Shown: positions 15,559-23,989 of the stretch, in pieces
How the letters are laid out: each line of letters opens with the position of its first letter
Numbering within the stretch: the first letter of the stretch is position 1
Source: Pseudonocardia sediminis
Lineage (GTDB): Bacteria > Actinomycetota > Actinomycetes > Mycobacteriales > Pseudonocardiaceae
Length of the DNA stretch: 64,000 bases
Assembly: GCF_004217185.1 (NCBI RefSeq)
Contig: NZ_SHKL01000001.1
Span: 4,834,001 to 4,898,000 of the forward strand
Direction of reading: 5' to 3'
Program-made: the position numbers and the translations under genes
Notes under the pieces: model-generated
Databases searched by the model: none
What the model saw: the letters and a program-made list of their open reading frames with translations, nothing else
What the model was told of the DNA's origin: nothing

Positions 15559-17084
15559 GAGACACCTCCGGAGACGGTGGCCGGCGCGTCCAGGCCGTGG
15601 GTGGTCTTCTCCCAGTAGGACGGCCGGCGGACCAGCTGGAGCACGGCCTTCGCCGCGGCCAGCGACATCAGCACCCAGTAGGCGGGCACCACCAGCGCGG
15701 CCGGGGCGAGCTGCGGCTTGCCGGCGGCACGGGCGACGGCCACACCGGAGTGGACCGCGGCCAGCGTGCCGAGCATCCAGGCCGCCGTCCCGAGGTAGTA
15801 GGTCGGTGCCGGGAACAGGGCCGCGACGAACGCGGGCTCCCCCAGCCACCACAACGCCGTCAGGCCCCAGAAGACCGGGTTGAGCAGCGCCAGGACCGGC
15901 GTCGCCAGGACGAACAGCAGCAGGCCACCGACACCGCGGGTGCCGATCGCGCGGTGCAGCTCGCGCGGGCGTCGCAGGGCCACCAGGACGCTCTGCAGGT
16001 AACCCTTGTACCAGCGGGAACGCTGCTTGACCCAGTTGATCGCGTCGCTGTTGGCCTCCTCCAGCGTGGTGCTGCCCAGCATCGCCGTGCGCCAGCCGTG
16101 CCGCGCCAGCCGGATGCCGAGATCGGCGTCCTCGGTGACGTTCCAGGCGTCCCAGGCCCCCATCCCGACGAGCACGTCGCGGCGGATGTGGTTGGACGTG
16201 CCGCCCAGCGGGATCGGAGCGCGCGTCGCCATCAGGCCGGGCAGGAACCAGCGGAACCAGACGTCGTACTCCAGGGTGAACCAGCGGGTGAGCAGGTTCT
16301 GCTCGGCGTTGTGGTAGCTCAGCCGTGCCTGCAGGCAGGCCAGATCGGAACCACGCCCCGGTCCCGCCGCGGCCTCGGCGCGGCGGAACGCGACGACGGC
16401 ACGGCGCAGCTGCAGCGGCTCCGGGCGGTCCTCGGCGTCGTAGATCGTGACGAACTCCCCGGTCGCGCGGGTGAGCCCGAAGTTGCAGGCCTTCGGTTTG
16501 GTCCGCGGCTCCGACGGCGGCACCAGCACGATCTGCACCGGGGTACCCGGGCAGGCCCGGTGCGCGGCCGCGATCGTCGGCTCGTCGTCCTCCTCGAGCA
16601 GGAGCATGACCTCGAGCCGGTCGGCCGGGTAGTCCAGCCCGCGCAGACCGTCCACGAGGCGCGGGATCACCTCCGGCTCCCGGTAGGCGGGCACCAGCAC
16701 GGTGTAGACGGGCAGGTCGGCGTCGGCGATCGCGTGGGCGGCGGCATCGTCGATCTCGATCGTCGGGTCGTCGGCGACGGCGCACCGGATCAGCAGCAGC
16801 CGGTGCACGGTCGCGGCGGCATAGACCACGACGAAGAACCCGGCCAGCCACACCCCGGTCGTCCGGGGGGCGAGCACCAGCCCGAGCACCAGCAGCAGGG
16901 CCACCACCAGCGCGACCACGCGGGCCGGACGCTCCGGGCGTGGGCGGGCGGAGAGCATCGGGTCGTGATCGGCCAGGCCGTCGGTGGCCAGCCGGACCCG
17001 GGCGGACAGCTCGGGTCCGGAACGGGCGTCGGCGACCGCGGGCGGCACGGACGGGATCGGCAGCAGGGCCGGACGGGCGCGCAC
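15555..17084 (-). CDS. Membrane-bound GT2-family processive-type glycosyltransferase
   Basis: 509 aa. The GTG at 17084 is preceded by GGAGG at five bases. Two N-terminal helices (about 55-90) come first, then a cytoplasmic GT-A domain with VPAYREPEV, the DxD-type YDAEDRPEP, the TED motif (NVTEDADLGIRL) and QRSRWYKGY matching the Q/RXXRW motif, then three to four C-terminal helices. This architecture is that of cellulose-synthase-like, inner-membrane GT2 enzymes. It is in an operon with an exosortase-like membrane protein upstream and an ArnT-like transferase downstream, suggesting an envelope polysaccharide or protein glycosylation route. Confidence 0.9.
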   Translation of the reverse strand: MRARPALLPIPSVPPAVADARSGPELSARVRLATDGLADHDPMLSARPRPERPARVVALVVALLLVLGLVLAPRTTGVWLAGFFVVVYAAATVHRLLLIRCAVADDPTIEIDDAAAHAIADADLPVYTVLVPAYREPEVIPRLVDGLRGLDYPADRLEVMLLLEEDDEPTIAAAHRACPGTPVQIVLVPPSEPRTKPKACNFGLTRATGEFVTIYDAEDRPEPLQLRRAVVAFRRAEAAAGPGRGSDLACLQARLSYHNAEQNLLTRWFTLEYDVWFRWFLPGLMATRAPIPLGGTSNHIRRDVLVGMGAWDAWNVTEDADLGIRLARHGWRTAMLGSTTLEEANSDAINWVKQRSRWYKGYLQSVLVALRRPRELHRAIGTRGVGGLLLFVLATPVLALLNPVFWGLTALWWLGEPAFVAALFPAPTYYLGTAAWMLGTLAAVHSGVAVARAAGKPQLAPAALVVPAYWVLMSLAAAKAVLQLVRRPSYWEKTTHGLDAPATVSGGVS

Positions 17085-17099
17085 GGTGGCCTCCGGGTC

Positions 17100-17693
17100 T
17101 CAGACGGCGGGCAGCGGACGGACGCCGGGACGCAGCCGGCGGGCGAGGAGGACCAGCACCGGACCCGCGACGAGGGCCACGGCGGTCGCGTGCACCGCGG
17201 GGGTGTCGGGCAGCAGCTGCCAGGGAGCCGGCCAGCCGAGCACCAGCAGGGCCGGCACGGCGCGGGCGTGCCAGAGCCGTCGCGCCCCGACGCCGAGCGC
17301 CAGCACCACGACCGCCGCGGGTGCGGCCGCCAGCACTCCGAGGGCACGGGCCGGCTCGACGACCTGTCCGATCAGCAACGCGACCGCGGCGACCGCGGCG
17401 CCGGCGGCGAGGATCTGGTCGAGCTCGCGGTCGTGGATCGCCGGTCCGGACGGGCGCTCCCGGAGGAGCAGCGCCGCCGCGACGAGGGCGAGCACCGGCG
17501 CGACGAGCAGCTCGGGCGAGCCCGCCAGGATCGCGGCGACGGCCTGCGCGGAGCCGACGGTCACGAGAGCGACAATCACACCGAGTGACACCATCGGCCG
17601 CCGCCGGTGATCACCGCGACGGAACGCAACCGACCGCACACGGAGCGATCGTTGCAGCTCAGAAGGCCTTTCCGGCACCGCCAAGGTCGTCAT
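17100..17693 (-). CDS. Short membrane protein resembling the N-terminal half of an exosortase
   Basis: 197 aa with about six hydrophobic segments. The segment GPAIHDRELDQILA, followed by helices and then LLVLGWPAPWQLLP, resembles the N-terminal domain of actinobacterial exosortase/archaeosortase-family proteins. The catalytic half of those enzymes (with its conserved Cys, Arg and His) is absent: the protein stops shortly after the WPAPW segment. It is either a standalone N-terminal-domain homologue or a truncated exosortase. It lies 16 bases upstream of the GT2 gene in the same operon. The ATG at 17693 has no clear ribosome binding site; ATG 17594 is an alternative. Family placement is from memory of motifs and is tentative. 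Confidence 0.55.
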   Translation of the reverse strand: MTTLAVPERPSELQRSLRVRSVAFRRGDHRRRPMVSLGVIVALVTVGSAQAVAAILAGSPELLVAPVLALVAAALLLRERPSGPAIHDRELDQILAAGAAVAAVALLIGQVVEPARALGVLAAAPAAVVVLALGVGARRLWHARAVPALLVLGWPAPWQLLPDTPAVHATAVALVAGPVLVLLARRLRPGVRPLPAV

Positions 17694-17828
17694 GCGACAG
17701 AGGTCGCCACTGCCCCGGCAATCGTTACCCGTGCAACTACCAGCGGTCTGTGACGACAGACACGGCCGTACGGGCTAACGCGAGTGAACCGTCGGCCGAC
17801 CCGGTCCGACCGGCCCGTCGCAGGCTCC

Positions 17829-18704
<876 letters not shown>

Positions 18705-18835
18705 GCCGATCATCCTGCCCTGCGGCCCCCGGATCCGCCGCACCGTGGCCGCCCGCGGGTGACCCGGGTCACCACCGCGGTTCCCCGCTCCCGATCGACG
18801 GGGGCGGGCGCGAATTGTCGGGGGTGGGGGCCACC

Positions 18836-20968
18836 ATGGTTCCCGTGACGACCACCGAGCAGGATCTGCGCACCCGGGCCGAGGAGATCCTCGGCACCCT
18901 GGCCGGGGGCGACGCCCGGCTGCGTGAGGACCAGTGGACCGCGATCGAGGCGCTGGTCGCGCAGCACCGTCGTGCGCTGGTCGTGCAGCGGACCGGGTGG
19001 GGCAAGTCCGCGGTCTACTTCGTGGCCACGGCGCTGCTGCGCGAGCAGGGCGCCGGGCCGACGGTGATCGTCTCGCCGCTGCTGGCGCTGATGCGGAACC
19101 AGATCGACGCCGCGATCCGGGCCGGGATCGTCGCGGTCACCGTGAACTCGGCGAACAGCGACGAGTGGGACTCGGTCTACTCCGAGATCCAGGCCGGCGA
19201 CGTCGACGTCCTGCTGGTCAGCCCGGAGCGGCTGAACAACCCCGACTTCCGCGACCGCGTGCTGCCCGAGCTCGCCGCGACGGCCGGGATGCTCGTGGTC
19301 GACGAGGCGCACTGTGTCTCCGACTGGGGCCACGACTTCCGCCCGGACTACCGCCGTCTGCGCACCCTGATCTCGGACCTGCCGTCGGGCATCCCCGTGC
19401 TGGCCACGACGGCGACGGCGAACGACCGGGTGGTCCGCGACGTCACCGAGCAGCTCGGCATCGGCCGGGAGTCCTCCGACGACGGTGGCACGCTCGTCCT
19501 GCGCGGCTCGCTGGACCGGGAGAGCCTGCGCCTGTCGGTCGTCGCTCTGCCGACGCCGGCCCGGCGCCTGGCCTGGCTCGCCTCGCGCCTGGAGGAGCTG
19601 CCCGGCGCCGGGATCATCTACACGCTCACCGTGGCGGCCACCGACGAGGTGGCCGCGTTCCTCACCGACCGCGGGTTCGCGGTGCGCTCCTACTCCGGCA
19701 AGACCGACCAGCAGGCCCGCCTGGACGCCGAGTCGGACCTGCTCGGCAACCGGGTCAAGGCCCTGGTGGCGACGAGCGCGCTGGGCATGGGCTTCGACAA
19801 GCCGGACCTCGGGTTCGTCGTGCACCTGGGCGCGCCCGGCTCGCCGGTGTCCTACTACCAGCAGATCGGCCGTGCGGGCCGCGCGCTGGACCGGGCCGAG
19901 GTGGTGCTGCTGCCCGGCCGGGAGGACCGCGACATCTGGGCCTACTTCGCCTCGCTGGCCTTCCCGCCGGAGCCGGTGGTCCGCCAGACCCTCGACGTGC
20001 TGTCGCCGGTGCCGCAGTCGACGGCGTCGATCGAGACGCGGGTGGACCTGTCCCGGACCCGGCTGGAGATGCTGCTCAAGGTCCTCGACTCCGACGGTGC
20101 CGCGAAGCGGGTCAAGGGCGGCTGGGTCGCGACCGGCGAGGAGTGGTTCTACGACGCCGACCGCCACCAGCGGGTCGCCGCCGCCCGCAAGGAGGAGCAG
20201 CAGGCGATGCTCGACTACATCGCCACCACCGAGTGCCGCCTGGTGTTCCTGCGCCGCCAGCTCGACGATCCCGACCCGACGCCGTGCGGGCGTTGCGACA
20301 CCTGCACCGGCACCGTGTGGTCCGACGAGGTCACCGGGGACAGCGAGGCCGCGGCGACCGAGCGGCTGGCCCGGCCGGGCGTCGAGGTCGCGCCGCGCAA
20401 GCAGTGGCCCAGCGGGATGAAGGAGCTCGACGTCCCGGCGTCGGGCAGGATCGCGGCGGGCGAGCTGGCGGGCACCGGGCGGGCCATCGGGCGCCTGTCC
20501 GACATCGGCTGGGGCACCCGGCTGCGCGAGCTGCTCGGCTCGCCCGACTCCCCCGCCGAGGACGTCCCGGTACCGAAGGACGTGCTCGACGCCGTGGTGA
20601 CGGTGCTGGCCGGGTGGGGCTGGGAACGCCGCCCGGTCGGGGTCGTCGGGATCGGGTCGCGCACCCGCCCGCACCAGCTGGAGCACCTGGCCCGGAGGAT
20701 CTCGGAGATCGGGCGGCTGCCGCTGCTCGGCACACTGCCCCCGGCCGGTGAGCGCCCCGGACAGCGGGCCAACTCCGCCCAGCGTCTCGCGGCGGTGTGG
20801 GAGGGCTTCGACACCTCGGCGCTGCCGGACCTGTCCGGCCTGGACGGTCCGGTCCTGCTGGTCGACGACCTCGTCGACTCCGGCTGGACGATGACGGTCG
20901 CCGCCCGCGCCGTGCGGCGGGCCGGGGCGCCGGAGGTCCTGCCGCTGGCGCTGGCCGTGGCCGGCTGA
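18836..20968 (+). CDS. RecQ-family DNA helicase fused to a phosphoribosyltransferase domain
   Basis: About 710 aa. The superfamily-2 helicase part has Walker A TGWGKS (53-58), the DEAH box (156-159) in VVDEAHCVSDWGHDFRPDY, and motif VI QQIGRAGRA. A Cys cluster (TECRLVFLRR, then CGRCDTC) matches the RecQ zinc site. No HRDC domain is seen. The last 150 residues instead form a PRPP-binding phosphoribosyltransferase-like domain with VDDLVDSGWTMT at about 675-688. This fusion occurs in other actinobacteria; how nucleotide chemistry relates to unwinding is not known. ATG 18836 or GTG 18845 could be the start. Confidence 0.9.
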   Translation: MVPVTTTEQDLRTRAEEILGTLAGGDARLREDQWTAIEALVAQHRRALVVQRTGWGKSAVYFVATALLREQGAGPTVIVSPLLALMRNQIDAAIRAGIVAVTVNSANSDEWDSVYSEIQAGDVDVLLVSPERLNNPDFRDRVLPELAATAGMLVVDEAHCVSDWGHDFRPDYRRLRTLISDLPSGIPVLATTATANDRVVRDVTEQLGIGRESSDDGGTLVLRGSLDRESLRLSVVALPTPARRLAWLASRLEELPGAGIIYTLTVAATDEVAAFLTDRGFAVRSYSGKTDQQARLDAESDLLGNRVKALVATSALGMGFDKPDLGFVVHLGAPGSPVSYYQQIGRAGRALDRAEVVLLPGREDRDIWAYFASLAFPPEPVVRQTLDVLSPVPQSTASIETRVDLSRTRLEMLLKVLDSDGAAKRVKGGWVATGEEWFYDADRHQRVAAARKEEQQAMLDYIATTECRLVFLRRQLDDPDPTPCGRCDTCTGTVWSDEVTGDSEAAATERLARPGVEVAPRKQWPSGMKELDVPASGRIAAGELAGTGRAIGRLSDIGWGTRLRELLGSPDSPAEDVPVPKDVLDAVVTVLAGWGWERRPVGVVGIGSRTRPHQLEHLARRISEIGRLPLLGTLPPAGERPGQRANSAQRLAAVWEGFDTSALPDLSGLDGPVLLVDDLVDSGWTMTVAARAVRRAGAPEVLPLALAVAG

Positions 20969-20972
20969 GGCA

Positions 20973-20978
20973 TAGGCT
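20973..20978 (+). promoter_or_regulatory. -10 box of leaderless F420-reductase gene
   Basis: TAGGCT, six bases before the ATG at 20985 and directly after the helicase stop codon. Confidence 0.5.
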
Positions 20979-20984
20979 CGGGTC

Positions 20985-21416
20985 ATGCCGTCCGACTTCC
21001 TGCTCAAGACCATGAACTCCGCCCATCGGCTGATGATCTCCGCGACCGGTGGGCGCCTCGGTCACGACGCGATGGGCATGCCCGTCCTGGAGCTGACCAC
21101 GATCGGCCGCAAGACCGGTCAGGCCCGGTCGGTGATGCTCACCGCGCCCCTGCAGGAGGGTGACGCCTACGTCGTCGTCGCCTCCCGCGGCGGGGACGAC
21201 ACGCACCCGGCGTGGTTCCTGAACCTGCGCGACGAGCCCGACGTCGAGGTCGCGGTCAAGGGCGGGCCCCGGCAGCCGATGCGGGCCCGGATCGCCGACG
21301 CCGAGACCCGCGCCCGGATGTGGCCGACGATCGCGGACCGCTACAAGAACTACGCCGGCTACCAGCGCCGCACCGAGCGGGAGATCCCGCTGGTGCTCCT
21401 CGAACCGCGGGCCTGA
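20985..21416 (+). CDS. Deazaflavin (F420)-dependent nitroreductase-family protein
   Basis: 143 aa. It matches the Ddn/FDR family (split beta-barrel): N-terminal amphipathic helix, LELTTIGRKTGQARSVMLTAP, then YVVVASRGGDDTHPAWFLNLRDEPDVEV, the typical F420-binding region, and a C-terminal YAGYQRRTEREIPLVLL. Characterised members reduce quinones or nitroimidazoles with F420H2. The ATG at 20985 lies six bases after TAGGCT, so it may have a leaderless transcript of its own, only 16 bases after the RecQ-like gene stop. Confidence 0.93.
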   Translation: MPSDFLLKTMNSAHRLMISATGGRLGHDAMGMPVLELTTIGRKTGQARSVMLTAPLQEGDAYVVVASRGGDDTHPAWFLNLRDEPDVEVAVKGGPRQPMRARIADAETRARMWPTIADRYKNYAGYQRRTEREIPLVLLEPRA

Positions 21417-21460
21417 CACCGGTCCGCGCCGCCGGCGCCCGCGGTCGCCCGCCGGTCGCG

Positions 21461-22762
21461 TCAGACTCTCGCGTCCGTTTGTTCAGCGGCGTGCGGCGGC
21501 CAGCTCAGCACGAGACGTGCGTGCTCGGTCCGCACCACGACGCCGTCCCCATGCCGGTCGTCCCCGTGCCGGTCGTCCCCGTGCCGGTCGTCCCCATGCC
21601 GGTCGTCCCCATGCCGGTCGTCAGGGCGCGGGCCCGGCGCTGGCATCTCGGCACGGATCCGCAGGTCGGCGGCGTGCGGTCGGCCCGCGGCGACCCAGCC
21701 GCGGACCAGCCCCACGAGCCGGGCCGCGGCGACGCCCCCGGCCGGGCCGAACGTCGCGATGCCCCCGCTCGGCTCCGCCATCAGCACCGCGACGCCGTCC
21801 CCCGCGGCGACGCCGACCGCCACCCGGTTCGGCCCCGACCCGAACATCGCCCGCCCGGTGTCGGACTCCGTGGCCGGCTCCTCGATCGCCAGCAGCCGGA
21901 ACACCGCGGTGTCGGCCAGCGCGCACCAGAGGCCGAGCCCGTCCCAGACGTCGGTGACCGTCCCCGGCTCCGGGGACGGGTCGGCCGTCGCACCGGGGCC
22001 GGCCAGCGCCCGCCCGATCACGGCCGGGTCCGGTCCCCCGCACTCGGCGACCTGCACCGCCCAGCCGGTGCCCGCCAGCGCCACCGCGGCCGGGGCCGCG
22101 TCCGCCCCCTCCCCGCGCAGCCGGATGAACGCGCAGCTGCGGACCGACACCGAGTCCAGCCGTCCCGGCGCGGTCAGCTCGAACGCGACCGACAGCTGGC
22201 TGCCACGGACCGCGAGCGGAAGCAGCAGCCGTCCACCGGGGACGAGCTGCTCCACCCACTCCGGACGGATGTCGGTGCTGCCGACGGTGAGCTCGATCCG
22301 GTCGTAGGGCGCGTCCGGTGGGTGCCCGGCGGCGCCGTCCGCGGTCACCGCCCGGACGCCCGGCACCCCGGCGGCGTCCAGGTTCCGGACGGTGTCACGG
22401 ACCAGGTCGTCGTCGATGTCGACCGTCGTCACCGCACCGGAGGGGCCGACGATCCGGGCGAGCAGCCCCGCGTTCCAGCCCGCCCCGGCCCCGATCTCGA
22501 GCACGCGGTGACCGGGCGCGGCGGCGAGCTGCTCAAGCATGATCGCCACCATCGACGGCTGGGACACCGAGCTGATCGTCGCGCCGTCGACGACCTTGAT
22601 CGCGACCGCCTCGTCGGCGTAGGCCTCGGCGGGCGTCAGGTCGGGCAGGAACAGGTGCCGCGGCACCGACGCGAGCGCGTCGCGCACCGCGGGCGTGCGC
22701 ACCCGGCCGTCGCGCAGCAGGTCGCTGACCAGCCGCGCACGCGCCCGGTCGGCCTGCGACAT
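21461..22762 (-). CDS. Protein-L-isoaspartate O-methyltransferase-like protein with extended C-terminus
   Basis: 433 aa, about twice the size of plain PIMT. Residues 1-200 contain the PIMT methyltransferase core: VPRHLFLPD, the SSVSQPSMVAIMLEQL motif, the SAM-binding VLEIGAGAGWNAGLLA and VTTVDIDDDL. The C-terminal 200 residues resemble extensions seen in actinobacterial PIMT homologues, including ones that modify peptides. Near the C-terminus five DRHGD pentapeptides are encoded by a 15-bp tandem repeat. The ATG at 22762 lies six bases after CATGAT. It follows proB by 51 bases. Whether it repairs isoaspartate is inferred from family only. Confidence 0.85.
   Translation of the reverse strand: MSQADRARARLVSDLLRDGRVRTPAVRDALASVPRHLFLPDLTPAEAYADEAVAIKVVDGATISSVSQPSMVAIMLEQLAAAPGHRVLEIGAGAGWNAGLLARIVGPSGAVTTVDIDDDLVRDTVRNLDAAGVPGVRAVTADGAAGHPPDAPYDRIELTVGSTDIRPEWVEQLVPGGRLLLPLAVRGSQLSVAFELTAPGRLDSVSVRSCAFIRLRGEGADAAPAAVALAGTGWAVQVAECGGPDPAVIGRALAGPGATADPSPEPGTVTDVWDGLGLWCALADTAVFRLLAIEEPATESDTGRAMFGSGPNRVAVGVAAGDGVAVLMAEPSGGIATFGPAGGVAAARLVGLVRGWVAAGRPHAADLRIRAEMPAPGPRPDDRHGDDRHGDDRHGDDRHGDDRHGDGVVVRTEHARLVLSWPPHAAEQTDARV
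21545..21619. repeat. 15-bp tandem repeat coding DRHGD
   Basis: Five direct copies of the 15-mer gtccccatgccggtc, differing only at one a/g position, inside the PIMT-like gene. The unit keeps the reading frame and codes for a His/Asp-rich pentapeptide. Confidence 0.9.
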
Positions 22763-22768
22763 GCGCGC

Positions 22769-22774
22769 ATCATG
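22769..22774 (-). promoter_or_regulatory. Possible -10 box (CATGAT) of PIMT-like gene
   Basis: CATGAT on the minus strand, six bases before the ATG at 22762. The same hexamer and spacing precede the VWA gene at 10484. It is weaker than TANNNT because of the leading C. Confidence 0.35.
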
Positions 22775-22813
22775 TCGGCACCCGGTCCCCCGCGACAACC
22801 CGGCGGACCGAGA

Positions 22814-23989
22814 TCAGAGCAGGACCAGGTCGTCGGCGTGGACGATCTCGCGGCGTTGCTCCGGCGGGAGCTCGTGGGTGCGGCGGCCGATCATGGCCGG
22901 GAGCTCGGTCGCGTCGTAGCCGACGACTCCCCGGCCGACCGGGCGTCCGTGCGGGCCGAGGAGCTCCACGACGTCGCCGGCGTCGAAGTCCCCGGACACG
23001 CCGTGGATCCCGGCGGCCAGCAGGGAGCGACGGCGCTTGCGGACGGCCTCGACGGCGCCGGCGTCGATGTCCAGTGCGCCGCGGACGTCGGCGGCGTGGC
23101 GCAGCCAGAACCGGCGCGCCGACATCCGGCGCCCCGACGAGTGGAACGCCGTGCCTACCTTCGGCCCGTCCGGACCCGCGTCGAGCGCCGCGGCGGCGTC
23201 CTCGGCCGCGGCGAGGAGCACCGGGATCCCGGCCGCCGACGCCATCGCCGCCGCCGTGATCTTCGTGGCCATCCCGCCGGTGCCCAGGCCGGATCCGGGC
23301 CGGGCGACGCCGACCGCCCCCAGATCGGCGGGGTCGGCGACCTCGGAGAGCAGGCGCGCGTCCGGGCCGCGCGGGTCGCCGTCGTAGAGCCCGTCGACGT
23401 CGGAGAGCAGCACCAGCGCGTCCGCGCCGACGATGTGGGCGACGAGGGCGGCGAGCCGGTCGTTGTCACCGACCCGGATCTCGTCGGTGGCCACGGTGTC
23501 GTTCTCGTTGACCACCGGCACCGAGCCGAGGCCGAGCAGGCGTTCCAGCGTCCGCTGCGCGTTGCGGTAGTTCGCGCGGCGGATCATGTCGTCGGCGGTG
23601 AGCAGGACCTGCCCGATGCCCTGGCCGTGCCGGGCGAACGACGCCGAGTAGGCGTGCGCGAGCAGCAGCTGCCCGACCGCGGCCGCGGCCTGCTGGGTGG
23701 CCAGGTCCCGGGGACGGCGACGCAGCGACAGCGGCGCGAGCCCGGCCGCGATCGCCCCGGACGAGACGAGCACGACCTGCGCCCCCGCCTCCCGGCGCGC
23801 CATCAGCGCGTCCACCAGGGAGTCCAGCCGCGCCGGGTCGAGCCCGCCGCCCAGGCTGGTCAACGACGACGAGCCGACCTTCACCACGATCCGCCGGGCC
23901 GTCCCCAGGGACACCCGCGTGGACGACGGTGCCCCCGGCTGCGATGCGGTCGGAGCCGGGCCGGCGGCGGGGCGGTCGGCGGCGGTCAT
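22814..23989 (-). CDS. proB: Glutamate 5-kinase
   Basis: 391 aa. It catalyses the first step of proline synthesis, phosphorylating glutamate. The amino-acid kinase domain has VVKVGSSSLT, VVLVSSGAIAAG, NENDTVATDEIRVGDNDRL and LLSDVDGLYDGDP. The C-terminal PUA domain (about 295-375) has the usual AGIHGVSGDFDAGDVVEL. A Pro/Ala-rich N-terminal extension of about 28 residues is unusual but common in related genera. The start overlaps the obg stop (ATGA). proA is not downstream as in many relatives; a PIMT-like gene follows instead. Confidence 0.97.
   Translation of the reverse strand: MTAADRPAAGPAPTASQPGAPSSTRVSLGTARRIVVKVGSSSLTSLGGGLDPARLDSLVDALMARREAGAQVVLVSSGAIAAGLAPLSLRRRPRDLATQQAAAAVGQLLLAHAYSASFARHGQGIGQVLLTADDMIRRANYRNAQRTLERLLGLGSVPVVNENDTVATDEIRVGDNDRLAALVAHIVGADALVLLSDVDGLYDGDPRGPDARLLSEVADPADLGAVGVARPGSGLGTGGMATKITAAAMASAAGIPVLLAAAEDAAAALDAGPDGPKVGTAFHSSGRRMSARRFWLRHAADVRGALDIDAGAVEAVRKRRRSLLAAGIHGVSGDFDAGDVVELLGPHGRPVGRGVVGYDATELPAMIGRRTHELPPEQRREIVHADDLVLL

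Noticed and set aside
17746..17761. GTCTGT-gacg-ACAGAC hairpin upstream of the glycosylation operon
   Set aside because: Only six base pairs; could be an operator or chance, with no second copy in the window.
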